Assembly: GCF_000164675.2 (NCBI RefSeq)
Contig: NC_015678.1
Coordinates: forward strand, 62,001-126,000
Source: Streptococcus parasanguinis ATCC 15912
GTDB lineage: Bacteria > Bacillota > Bacilli > Lactobacillales > Streptococcaceae
Direction: 5' to 3'
Length of the DNA stretch: 64,000 nucleotides
Both the position numbers and the translations under genes were made by a program. The notes under the pieces are model-generated. The model saw nothing but the letters and a program-made list of their open reading frames with translations. It was not told where the DNA came from and made no database searches. This document shows, one piece after another, positions 46,701 to 54,547 of the stretch. Each line of letters begins with the position of its first letter. Within the stretch, counting starts at the first letter, position 1.

Positions 46701-46792
46701 AAAATCAATCAGCTAGTAATATGACCAAACAAGATTTTGATAGATTGGTTCAATCACTATTTGAAGAATACGAAGAGGAATACCAACACTAA
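43730..46792 (+). CDS. hsdR: Type I restriction enzyme, restriction/translocase subunit HsdR
   Basis: This 1020-residue motor and nuclease subunit cleaves unmodified DNA after translocation. The N-terminal PD-(D/E)XK nuclease has RPDLVVFING and YIEVKQP, followed by two RecA-like helicase domains with Walker A HTQGSGKTALAF, DEAH-box FIDEAHRSY, motif III ALTGTPLI and motif VI QTLTRVNRPYKDY. The reading frame is intact. A TATAAT -10 is at 43609-43614. The stop overlaps the hsdM start by one base. Confidence 0.97.
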   Translation: MRKGKEFTEMTRVQIPAALHLMRMGYTYLPCKGKEIAERDPETNILVSIFREQFLKFNNYANDVDVERELSNIKLELDQNDLGRAFYKRIIGETSATYIDWEHPEANTFHVALEVTYKNGRDEFRPDLVVFINGIPISYIEVKQPNAIRDGKTGVHSEQDRTKQRFENRKFRRFNNITQLIALSDNLPYISGQGQQKQGSYYGSNAYSKTKFNAFKEERKKDFRHSFAMLTEEQIDFVLNDMNHFALKSQPEFTTNLKPDTPCNAFLSSLYQKERLLFMLRFGLVYVEEQSKDGQMQLQKHVMRYPQYFATRAIEETIAKGVKKGVIWHTQGSGKTALAFFNIRYLTNYFSKEGIVPQFYFVVDRLDLADQAFKEFTKRGLKVKRINNPRELNQKQDGYDVAVVNIQKFKDDSDLTDRSGYDLNCQNVYFIDEAHRSYNERGSYLPNLYQADTKAIKIALTGTPLITYKKDGKTKESHATTRDIFGDYIHKYYYNQSIDDGFTLRLMREDIETSYKDNLRSINEEIQRGDLSKEDIFAHPHYVEPMLDFIIEDFNRARNVIFDDQTIGGMIVCDSSKQARELEKQLEERRQAGSTNLTSALILHDEGDKEEKKDKVDAYKEGKIDLVIVFSMLLTGFDAPRLKRLYLGRKIKAHNLLQTLTRVNRPYKDYLFGYVIDFADISKEFDKTNRAYLEELNQEYDTTLTGENGEDVFGSLFVSADEISQELSKTEQILLDYPTDNLEYFSQAINDIKDRKQLIDLRKALESVKQYYNIARLLGYHHLLNQIDISQISILLNILTRRMLTLSLIDKPDDFSSRTLLNLAMSETSFSFVKIAEEELRLAANDLEDWRRRVASGIKNQRDEKDPEWVSLYEEFQRIMQKHYIHGQEGFTMENIKETQKDYEELFKSVEDYHTRMRRLTMNFDGDEMAARSYKHVTNSTMVNEFLAIYHVIKDSKVKLDHRIGQNQGVLDNEEYLKRMIREQARKEMKKNQSASNMTKQDFDRLVQSLFEEYEEEYQH

Positions 46793-48396
46793 TGAATGAA
46801 ACATACAAAGTCCAAGTCCAAGACTTGGTAGACGATTTGAAAGCCGTCTTTACCCATGCGGGACTAGGAGGAGAAGCAGGTGAGTACAAACTCCTCACCC
46901 AATCCTTCCTCTACAAATTTTTAAACGACAAGTTTTTGTATCAAGCTAAGGTCCTAGATGAGTCCAACACCTATGAAAACCTGCTAGCTATGAGTGAGGA
47001 AGACTACGACTGGCTTTTGGAAGATATCGGCACTAGCACTGCTTGGCTTAAGCCAGACCAGTTGATAGGAACCCTCCACCGTCAGCAAAACGAAGCGACT
47101 TTCTATGAGACTTTTGAAAATACTCTCAATCAAATCGCCATTGACAATAACGATATCTTCTCTGTTCATACAGATGGCGACACGGCTATTCGTCTCTTTG
47201 ATGAACGTTTGATTACTGATACTATCTCAGATAGCAGTAAGCGTAATGAGGTCGCAAAGGCCATCATCAATCTCCTTGCACGCGTCAAATTTGATGAAAC
47301 CATCTTTTCACAAGGTTTTGACTTTTTCTCTACCCTCTTTGAGTACATGATCAAGGACTACAACAAAGACGGTGGTGGCAAGTACGCCGAGTATTACACG
47401 CCTCACTCTGTGGCCAAGATTATCGCGGATATCTTGGTGGGAGATGATAAACCTCAAAACGTGCGCATCTATGACCCGTCAGCTGGTTCTGGAACCTTGC
47501 TCATGAACCTGGCTAGTCGTATCGGTGTGGATAAGACCACTGTCTATAGTCAGGATATCTCGCAAAAATCGTCTAATCTCCTCCGTCTCAATCTGATCTT
47601 GAATGGACTGCAACACTCCATTCACAATATCGTACAGGGAAATACCATCATCGCCAACCGTCATCCTGAAAAGATGGACTATATCGTTTCCAACCCTCCT
47701 TTCAAGCTGGACTTTTCAGAGTGGCGTGACCAAGTGGAGACCTTGCCAGAAGCCAGTGAGCGTTTCTTTGCAGGTGTTCCAAAGGTTCCAGCCAAGTCTA
47801 AGGACAAGATGGCGATTTACGAGCTTTTTGTTCAGCATATCATCTACTCCTTGAAGCCAGATGGTCAAGCAGCCGTTGTCTTGCCGACAGGCTTTATCAC
47901 GGCTCAGTCAGGGATTGACAAGACCATCCGTCAGCACTTGGTGGACAATCAAATGCTGGCAGGTGTCGTATCTATGCCATCCAATATCTTTGCGACGACA
48001 GGTACCAATGTCTCCATCCTCTTTATTGATAAGAAAAACAAGGGCGATGTCGTCCTCATCGATGCCTCGAACCTCGGAACCAAGGTCAAGGAAGGCAAGA
48101 ATCAAAAGACTGTGCTGTCTCCTGAGGAAGAGCAAAAGATCGTCGGGACCTTTATCAAGAAAGAAGCCGTCGAGGACTTTTCTGTCACCGTCTCTTATGA
48201 GGATATCAAGGAGAAAAACTACTCTCTCAGCGCAGGCCAATACTTTGACATCAAGATCGACTATGTAGATATCACAGCAGAAGAGTTTGAAGCCAAGATG
48301 ACTGCCTTTCAAAACAAACTCTCAGACCTCTTCCAGCAATCACACGCATTGGAGCAGGAGATAGAGAAGCAGATGAAGGGGTTGAAGTATGAGTGA
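46792..48396 (+). CDS. hsdM: Type I restriction-modification methyltransferase subunit HsdM
   Basis: This 534-residue N6-adenine methyltransferase protects host DNA as part of the M2S complex and is also required for restriction. It has an N-terminal helical HsdM domain, the SAM-binding motif YDPSAGSGTLL (motif I) and catalytic SNPPF (motif IV). It overlaps hsdR by one base and hsdS by 8 bp, and all motifs are intact, so the system looks functional. Confidence 0.97.
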   Translation: MNETYKVQVQDLVDDLKAVFTHAGLGGEAGEYKLLTQSFLYKFLNDKFLYQAKVLDESNTYENLLAMSEEDYDWLLEDIGTSTAWLKPDQLIGTLHRQQNEATFYETFENTLNQIAIDNNDIFSVHTDGDTAIRLFDERLITDTISDSSKRNEVAKAIINLLARVKFDETIFSQGFDFFSTLFEYMIKDYNKDGGGKYAEYYTPHSVAKIIADILVGDDKPQNVRIYDPSAGSGTLLMNLASRIGVDKTTVYSQDISQKSSNLLRLNLILNGLQHSIHNIVQGNTIIANRHPEKMDYIVSNPPFKLDFSEWRDQVETLPEASERFFAGVPKVPAKSKDKMAIYELFVQHIIYSLKPDGQAAVVLPTGFITAQSGIDKTIRQHLVDNQMLAGVVSMPSNIFATTGTNVSILFIDKKNKGDVVLIDASNLGTKVKEGKNQKTVLSPEEEQKIVGTFIKKEAVEDFSVTVSYEDIKEKNYSLSAGQYFDIKIDYVDITAEEFEAKMTAFQNKLSDLFQQSHALEQEIEKQMKGLKYE

Positions 48397-49642
48397 AGTT
48401 ACTTGGGAAATAACAAGTTTATCTGAACTAGGGACATTTAGCAGAGGTAAATCGAAACATAGACCTAGGAATGATATAAAACTATTTGAAGGTGGCACGT
48501 ATCCCTTGGTACAAACAGGCGATGTTAAAGCTGCTAATCTCTATATAACTAAGAATGATTCGTATTACAATGATTTTGGGTTAAAACAAAGTAAGTTATG
48601 GCCAGCTGGCACACTCTGCATCACGATAGCGGCTAATATTGCTGAAACAGCAATTTTATCTTATCCAATGTGTTTCCCAGATAGTATTGTGGGATTTAAT
48701 GCAAATCCTGAAAAAAGTAGTGAATTATTTGTTTACTATTTCTTTGAATATATTAAGAAAGAAATTCAAAAATCTGCTAGTGGAAGTATCCAAGATAATA
48801 TAAATATTGACTATTTATCAAAAATGAGAATCAAGGTTCCTGAAAAAGATTATCAGGATAAGATAGTTGAAGTACTATCTTCAATTGATAAAAAGATTCT
48901 TTTAAACAACCAAATCAACCAAGAGTTGGAAGGCATGGCTAAGACCCTCTACGACTACTGGTTTGTGCAGTTTGATTTCCCAGACCAGAATGGTAAACCC
49001 TACAAATCATCAGGCGGAAAGATGGTCTATAACCCAGAACTCAAACGCGAAATCCCAGAGGGGTGGGGAGTGGAGACTCTTAGAGACTTCGAATCGAAAA
49101 TTATTACTGGAAAAACACCTTCTAGGGCAAATAGTGATAATTTTGGAGGTAAAATTCCTTTTATAACAATTGGAGATATACGTGGAAATACTTTTATTTA
49201 TAGCACTTCAGAATCATTGACTGATTTAGGAGCAAGCGTACAACAGAATAAGTATTTACCTGAAGGTAGCTTATGTGTTTCTTGTATTGCGACAGTGGGT
49301 GAAATTGGATTTACTACTGAATGGTCTCATACAAATCAACAAATAAATTCAATTGTTTTTGAGGATGAAAACCATAGATATTACCTTTATTTTGCGTTGA
49401 AAAATTATTTTGAAAATGCCAAAGCGAGTGCAAAGACTGGAAATACTTTTGCTAATATGAATAAAGAAGATTTTTCAGGAATTAGAATCATTCTACCAAG
49501 TAAAGAAATCAAAAATAATTTTCACGAAATTTCAGAGCCTTATTTTGCACAAATCAAGTGTTTACAAGGACAAAACCAAGAACTCACCCAATTTAGAGAT
49601 TGGCTATTGCCAATGTTGATGAATAGACAGGTTATAATCTAA
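48389..49642 (+). CDS. hsdS: Type I restriction-modification specificity subunit HsdS
   Basis: This 417-residue subunit sets the DNA target. Two target-recognition domains (about residues 1-165 and 230-385) are each followed by a conserved helical region (QDKIVEVLSSIDKKI and the C-terminal QNQELTQFRDWLLPMLMN). The central spacer has YDYWFVQFDFPDQNGKPYKSS. The TRD segments are markedly more AT-rich than the conserved central region, the usual sign of TRD exchange. No second hsdS copy or invertase gene is in the window, so phase variation is not indicated. Confidence 0.95.
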   Translation: MSEVTWEITSLSELGTFSRGKSKHRPRNDIKLFEGGTYPLVQTGDVKAANLYITKNDSYYNDFGLKQSKLWPAGTLCITIAANIAETAILSYPMCFPDSIVGFNANPEKSSELFVYYFFEYIKKEIQKSASGSIQDNINIDYLSKMRIKVPEKDYQDKIVEVLSSIDKKILLNNQINQELEGMAKTLYDYWFVQFDFPDQNGKPYKSSGGKMVYNPELKREIPEGWGVETLRDFESKIITGKTPSRANSDNFGGKIPFITIGDIRGNTFIYSTSESLTDLGASVQQNKYLPEGSLCVSCIATVGEIGFTTEWSHTNQQINSIVFEDENHRYYLYFALKNYFENAKASAKTGNTFANMNKEDFSGIRIILPSKEIKNNFHEISEPYFAQIKCLQGQNQELTQFRDWLLPMLMNRQVII

Positions 49643-49660
49643 TGTTTAGGAGATAATGAT

Positions 49661-50728
49661 ATGGAAAAGAGATTAAGGTTATTTCATTTTTCTAAAGATC
49701 AATATGGAGAACCGTATTATTTACCGGGTATAATTTTTGACGATTCTTTTGAAGAATTCAGTAAAATTGTTGAAGATTTAGATTCTAGAATAAATAAATG
49801 TATTGATGATAAATATGCTAAGAATTTCAGATTTAAGAGACCTTCATCACAGATAGTAACAAATGTATCAGAGATTTTTGAAAACGAAGAGAATTTCGAT
49901 AGAAACTCAGAAGACATTGCAAGTAAATTTAAAGAATCAATAGGACGTAGATTTCAAAATGATTTTTATTTAGTCGTACTTACAACTGAAATTGACGATA
50001 TAGAAATCCTTTTTCTTGTTAAGATGGAAACAGGAACGGCTATTCGAGTAACTGATGAAAATACATTAACTACATTAGACAAAATTCTTCCAGATAATAA
50101 ATCAAGACTTCAAAAGGCTACTGTAATCTACAAAGATAAAACAATCCAGTTTAAAGAAAATAGAGAGGAACCAAATTCAGAAAGAACAAACATCCACTCA
50201 AGAGTATTGGATAGAACCGATGATAATATATCGGGGTATTTCTTCAAAGTATTTTTGGATAGTGATAACGTTTTAGATGATGAAGATTCAGCAGCTAGAA
50301 TGGCTATACAAGCGATTGAAACTATCGTTAAACCATACATAAAGTCTGAACTTAGTCCAGGAATTGTAAAAGAAAAGTTAACAGGTTTTTTATCTCAGAG
50401 AAGAGATACATCATTTGAAGGACTGATTCAAGAGGTTAGTGATGTATTAGACTTTAATATAGAAAATAGAGAAGTAGATATAGAAAAGTTATCAAATGAA
50501 GCTTATGAGTTAGCGAAAAGAAAAAATAATACTGTTGTAGCTAGCTTCGTAGCAAAGTTATATCGTCCACCTAAACTAACATATGTAGCTCAGGGAGATG
50601 AACAACAAATTAAAATAAGTTTTCTTAAAAGTCTAGAGAGTCATGGAGATGTTTATTGGGATGATGGCGACGACGATTTTTACGTTTTAAAAATTAACAA
50701 AGAAGTAATTACTCTGATTGAGAGGTGA
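49661..50728 (+). CDS. NdpA/YejK-like (nucleoid-associated) protein of a putative defence pair
   Basis: This 355-residue soluble, acidic protein was compared with NdpA/YejK from memory. Segments correspond in order: the LFLVKMETGTAIRV strand, the YFFKVFLDSDNVL segment, the QAIETIVKPYI helix and, near the C-terminus, IKISFLKSLESHGDVYWDD followed by FYVLKI. This suggests the nucleoid-associated fold, but the similarity is distant; a DUF4868/KwaB-like assignment is an alternative. AGGAGA lies 6 nt before the ATG. It is 18 bp after hsdS and almost overlaps the next gene, and is far more AT-rich than hsdRM, suggesting separate acquisition. Confidence 0.5.
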   Translation: MEKRLRLFHFSKDQYGEPYYLPGIIFDDSFEEFSKIVEDLDSRINKCIDDKYAKNFRFKRPSSQIVTNVSEIFENEENFDRNSEDIASKFKESIGRRFQNDFYLVVLTTEIDDIEILFLVKMETGTAIRVTDENTLTTLDKILPDNKSRLQKATVIYKDKTIQFKENREEPNSERTNIHSRVLDRTDDNISGYFFKVFLDSDNVLDDEDSAARMAIQAIETIVKPYIKSELSPGIVKEKLTGFLSQRRDTSFEGLIQEVSDVLDFNIENREVDIEKLSNEAYELAKRKNNTVVASFVAKLYRPPKLTYVAQGDEQQIKISFLKSLESHGDVYWDDGDDDFYVLKINKEVITLIER

Positions 50729-50733
50729 TTACA

Positions 50734-52113
50734 TTGATAAAAAAACTTATTAAGTATATTAACACTTTTAAAAATGTTACCGGACGTATCAATATTGATT
50801 CTAAAGAAAAAAAGATTATCTATATTTTAGAGTTCGAAATTTCAGAAAATGAGTTAGATGATTTTAAGGAAAAGATTAATAGTTATAAAATAAGTCAACT
50901 GGAAATAGCTTGTAATAATTACCCGTTGGAATTATGTAAAGAAACTAAGAAAATCAATAAGATTGCTGTAACAATTAAACAAAATCAAATTCCTTTAGAG
51001 AATCAATTATTATATTTTAGAAACAGTAATGACTTTTATAAATTTGAAAAAAAGTTTTTAAAAAGTACGACATTTAAAAGTCTCGAAAATAGGAGTACAA
51101 AGATAAGAATCTGGATTCCAGAAGAAAATAGCGATATATGTTCGCCCGTTTTTTCACTTTGTGACGAAAATTTACAGATACCTGATGTATTAATTTCAAA
51201 AACGGAGTTTAATCATAATATTCTCTGTGCTCTTCCTAAAATAATTTTAGATAGAAATTTTGATGAATTAAAAAGAGAGACAATTGATGGTTTTCTAAGT
51301 ATAGTGTCGGAAAGAAAAATATCCAGAGATGAATATATTATAAGTTTTGAAAAAAATGCAATTCTAGAAATGAATAGTATTGAAATAGATAATATAGATT
51401 TATTTGTTGTTCTCAATCAATTATTTGATTTTGTTTTTTATGATGAAAAAACTTATTATGAAAAATTGATAATTTTTAGAAATACTTTTTCAGAATTTAT
51501 CAAACGAAAAAATACAATTAGTAATATGGATTTTCAGTATATTTTAAAAGATGTACAGTCGAATTATAATTTATTTATCAATGATAAGTTAAAAAAGTTT
51601 ATCTCTGATAAACAAAAGTTAACAGAAGATTTTTCAAAACTCCAAAAAGAGATTTTGGTTAGTATAAAAAATATTTCTAATACAATATCTCAGCAATTTT
51701 TAGTTTTAATTGTAACAATTTTAACTACATTTATCTTTAAAAATTTTAATACAAGGCTAGCGATGTCCCTAACTGTATATTCTGGAATATTTTATTTAAT
51801 TTGTATAATTATAGTAAACAAAGTAAGAGGATGGAATTTTGATTCTAAATCTATAATATCAGAGTGTGATGATATTGATAACAACTATAATATGTTGTAC
51901 AGTATAGATAAAAGTTATATTATTGCTTTAAAAGAATCTGTTAGCTATAAAACTGAATTAAAACGGTTAGAAAAAATTGAAACTTTATATAAATGGTTGA
52001 TTTATGGTCTCTTATTCATTTTGATAGTTATATTGATCCTGATTTATAAACATAATAAATTATATACTCAAATTACTTTGTATAAACAAATAGTTGATTT
52101 TTTACTGCCGTGA
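50734..52113 (+). CDS. Membrane-anchored protein, partner of the NdpA-like protein
   Basis: This ~459-residue protein has a long soluble N-terminal part (about 320 residues, Lys/Glu/Asn/Ile-rich, with a coiled-coil-like stretch before the membrane), then two adjacent membrane helices (near residues 322-338 and 343-361), a ~60-residue helical loop, and a third helix (about 421-439). The family is not recognised. The TTG at 50734 is preferred because AGAGGTG lies 6 nt upstream; a GTG at 50725 overlapping the previous stop is an alternative. Tight coupling and shared extreme AT content indicate a two-gene module with the NdpA-like gene. Confidence 0.55.
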   Translation: MIKKLIKYINTFKNVTGRINIDSKEKKIIYILEFEISENELDDFKEKINSYKISQLEIACNNYPLELCKETKKINKIAVTIKQNQIPLENQLLYFRNSNDFYKFEKKFLKSTTFKSLENRSTKIRIWIPEENSDICSPVFSLCDENLQIPDVLISKTEFNHNILCALPKIILDRNFDELKRETIDGFLSIVSERKISRDEYIISFEKNAILEMNSIEIDNIDLFVVLNQLFDFVFYDEKTYYEKLIIFRNTFSEFIKRKNTISNMDFQYILKDVQSNYNLFINDKLKKFISDKQKLTEDFSKLQKEILVSIKNISNTISQQFLVLIVTILTTFIFKNFNTRLAMSLTVYSGIFYLICIIIVNKVRGWNFDSKSIISECDDIDNNYNMLYSIDKSYIIALKESVSYKTELKRLEKIETLYKWLIYGLLFILIVILILIYKHNKLYTQITLYKQIVDFLLP

Positions 52114-52243
52114 AATTTTAAAAAGCAATGTTCACAGAAAGAAGCACATAAATTGGGATGATTACTTAATATATGCTCGATTGAGGAGATTGATTTCACT
52201 AAGGTAGACAAATGGATAAGTGTAGGTAGATTTGGAGATTAAA

Positions 52244-52966
52244 ATGAAAAAGAATTTTTCAATGTCAGATCAAATTTTAAATTTGATGCATATTCCTAGT
52301 GAGCAACTTAGTGATTTAGTTGGATACCCAGTTCAATATGAATCAAATTATTTTGTAGTAAATGAGAATATCGCAACAATTCGCTTTATGAGTAAGGGAG
52401 AATCAGGGTATATTGTTCCACATTCATTAGAGCTAGGTAAGAGACCTAAAGGCGCTATTTTTTATATCAATAAAAATGATTATGACGTTTTTAAAATTCA
52501 AAAAGAATCGAGTGATAAAAAGAAAGGTCGGCCGAAATTAGGGAAACCTGCTGGATGGAATAAAATTGATAAATTGAATGATTATAAGTTGTTTTTCCAT
52601 AGAGGCCATTTGATTGCCTATTCTTTAGGTGGTGACGATGAGATTCAAGGAGATGATTGTAAATCCTTGAAATCCTTATTTATCCAAACAGCTTGGAGCA
52701 ACATGGGGAAGGATGTTAAGGAGGAAGAAAAAGTAAATAAATTCAGCCAGTGGCATTTTGAAGATAAGGTGGTAAATGAACTTAAAAAAAGTTCAGTATG
52801 CATTGCTTCTTGTCCCATATATCGAAACAACGCTGATGTAATTCCGATTGGAGTTCATTTACAAGCAGTGACGAAAGAAAAATCTTTATTTAACGTTTTT
52901 CTTCCGAATATCGATCCTAATATTGTAATTGATTATAAAAAATGTACTTTTAAACCGAAAAAGTAA
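52244..52966 (+). CDS. DNA/RNA non-specific endonuclease (EndA/NucA-like), no signal peptide
   Basis: This 240-residue protein has the beta-beta-alpha-metal nuclease core of the Endonuclease_NS_2 type. The catalytic segment is HRGHLIAYSLGG, followed by FIQTAWSNMG supplying the metal-binding Asn, as in pneumococcal EndA. The usual DRGH reads HRGH here. EndA has an N-terminal membrane anchor; this protein has none and would stay in the cytoplasm, fitting a defence nuclease or a toxin domain. No recognisable immunity gene adjoins it. The ATG at 52244 is chosen over a TTG four codons earlier because GGAGATTAAA precedes it. Confidence 0.75.
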   Translation: MKKNFSMSDQILNLMHIPSEQLSDLVGYPVQYESNYFVVNENIATIRFMSKGESGYIVPHSLELGKRPKGAIFYINKNDYDVFKIQKESSDKKKGRPKLGKPAGWNKIDKLNDYKLFFHRGHLIAYSLGGDDEIQGDDCKSLKSLFIQTAWSNMGKDVKEEEKVNKFSQWHFEDKVVNELKKSSVCIASCPIYRNNADVIPIGVHLQAVTKEKSLFNVFLPNIDPNIVIDYKKCTFKPKK

Positions 52967-53107
52967 CTCTCTGTAAATGCTTTGCTTTTTGAATGTGAAA
53001 GTCTTATCTTTTTAAATTAATTATTTTTCCAAGAGTTATAACGCCGAGACTTCTTTCTGGTCTGATAAAAATTAAATTCCTAAAAATAGAGGAGGTCAGT
53101 AATCACT

Positions 53108-53389
53108 GTGAGTATGAAAATTGTTGAATACAAAGACTTAATCGCGTTCCATCCAGGAAAATATATTGGAGAGCTAACTGAAGATTATAACATGACCCAG
53201 AAAGAATTTGCAGAGAAATTGGGAGTATCACCAAAAACGATCAGCAAATTAGTGAATGGTGAGGAGTCGATTAATAATGATATTGCTCAGAAGTTGGCGA
53301 AGTTTACTAATATTTCGATGACAACTTGGCTGAATTTACAAACTTCCTACGATACGAAAATAGCAGAAGGGGCAGTACATTGGGAATGA
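53108..53389 (+). CDS. HigA/VapI-type antitoxin, HTH XRE family (orphan)
   Basis: This 93-residue DNA-binding protein has the HigA-family opening HPGKYIGELTEDYNMTQKEFAEKLG and HTH recognition helix SPKTISKLVNGEE. HigA antitoxins normally follow a HigB RNase toxin gene, but the 141 bp upstream contain no toxin frame and the downstream gene is an rpn nuclease, so this is an orphan. A GTG start follows AGGAGGT by about 12 nt; an in-frame ATG two codons later is possible. It may regulate neighbouring genes or be a remnant of a lost toxin-antitoxin pair. Confidence 0.78.
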   Translation: MSMKIVEYKDLIAFHPGKYIGELTEDYNMTQKEFAEKLGVSPKTISKLVNGEESINNDIAQKLAKFTNISMTTWLNLQTSYDTKIAEGAVHWE

Positions 53390-53506
53390 TGATTATAGAG
53401 AACTATTTCTTCGTTTCGTAATGGTTTTTAGCCGCTTTCCCAAATTTTTTTCGAATGATAGAAGTAGAGGGACCTTCCCTCTATTTTTTATCGAAAAGGA
53501 GCAGGG

Positions 53507-54394
53507 ATGCAGAAAAGACACGCGCATGTATCGCCGACCTTGGATATCATGGCCAAGAAGATTTTTAGTTTACCGGAGGTGACGGCAGCATTTATTCGGG
53601 ACATTTTGGAGCTGGATGTAGCGGATGCTCAGATTGTGGAAGGAAGCCAGCCCCACAGCATGGCCTATGAGGAGGATGACCTGTTCTCCACTGCGGTGGA
53701 TGTGAGAGCTAAGCTCCACGATGGGACCGAGGTGATCATCGAGATCCAGATTCGCAAGCAGCAGTATTTCTTGAATCGGTTTCATTACTATTTGGCCAAT
53801 CAGCTGGTGGAAAATGTGCAAAAACTGCGCCAGCAAGGCCAGACACATAAGATGTACGAGCAGATGGAGCCAGTCTATGGGATTGCGATTTTGGAGAAGT
53901 CGCTCTTACTGGATGAAGATGCCGCCATCAATAAATACTGGCTGACCAATAGTCGGTCCGGCAAGCAACTTAAGGCCTATTATAAAAATGGCAAGCACCA
54001 AAATCTTCTGCAGGTTGCCTTTTTAGAGCTAGACAAGTATAATAAAGATGAGAACCTGACAGATGCAGGCAGACAGTGGCTGGAGTTTTTTGGGAATCTT
54101 CCCTTCACAAAAGCTCCCAGTCAAGCTGTCGCCCACGCAGATTCATTACTGGATTCATCTAGCTGGACCAAGGAGGAGAAGACCATGATAGACGAGCGTA
54201 TTCGTATTCAAGAAAATTATGATATGACCCTGGAGACGGCGGTTGATGAAGCGCGCGAAGAAGGTTTAGAACGAGGTCGAAATGAAGCTCGTTTACAATT
54301 GATTCATGAGATGATCTCACGAGGAATGACACCTGAGCTTATATCGGAGATGACGGGCTTATCGCTTGAAGAGATTGAAACTCTTCTTTCCTGA
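53507..54394 (+). CDS. Rpn family PD-(D/E)XK nuclease/putative transposase, copy 1
   Basis: This 295-residue protein belongs to the recombination-promoting nuclease (Rpn) family, PDDEXK_2 fold. The catalytic core has STAVDVRAKL and VIIEIQIRKQ (D...ExQ), and NRFHYYLANQLVENVQ is a family helix. The C-terminal 70 residues form a helical domain beginning MIDERIRIQEN and ending in a small LISEMTGLSLEEIETLL HTH-like motif. AAGGAG is upstream of the start. Some Rpn proteins restrict phage. A strong internal ribosome site precedes the C-terminal domain. A paralogue lies 1.3 kb downstream beyond a dehydrogenase gene. Confidence 0.9.
   Translation: MQKRHAHVSPTLDIMAKKIFSLPEVTAAFIRDILELDVADAQIVEGSQPHSMAYEEDDLFSTAVDVRAKLHDGTEVIIEIQIRKQQYFLNRFHYYLANQLVENVQKLRQQGQTHKMYEQMEPVYGIAILEKSLLLDEDAAINKYWLTNSRSGKQLKAYYKNGKHQNLLQVAFLELDKYNKDENLTDAGRQWLEFFGNLPFTKAPSQAVAHADSLLDSSSWTKEEKTMIDERIRIQENYDMTLETAVDEAREEGLERGRNEARLQLIHEMISRGMTPELISEMTGLSLEEIETLLS
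54185..54394 (+). CDS. Putative internally initiated C-terminal product of rpn copy 1 (RpnS-like)
   Basis: AAGGAGG at 54170-54176 is 8 nt before an in-frame ATG that would make a 69-residue protein consisting of the whole C-terminal domain. In E. coli, short proteins made from the 3' part of rpn genes act as antitoxins for the full nuclease. The same spacing exists in the paralogue. It overlaps the parent gene in the same frame, so it is a proposed alternative product, not a separate gene. Confidence 0.4.
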   Translation: MIDERIRIQENYDMTLETAVDEAREEGLERGRNEARLQLIHEMISRGMTPELISEMTGLSLEEIETLLS

Positions 54395-54398
54395 GTCG

Positions 54399-54427
54399 TT
54401 AAAAGAGGCAGCGACTCTTTTCTTTTT
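54399..54427 (+). terminator. Intrinsic terminator after rpn copy 1
   Basis: AAAAGAG-GCAGCGA-CTCTTTT stem followed by CTTTTT. Confidence 0.8.
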
Positions 54428-54547
54428 GGAAAAAACTTGAAAATTTTCCCATTTTTTCAATCCGCCTTTCTAGAATTGTGGTAGAATAGAGTCAACAAAG
54501 AGCTATCCTCACCAACAGTGTGATCGATACTAGAAAAGAGGATTCTG

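Noticed and set aside
43730..49642. Phase-variable inverting hsdS system
   Set aside because: Only one hsdS is present, with no inverted second copy and no recombinase gene in the window.
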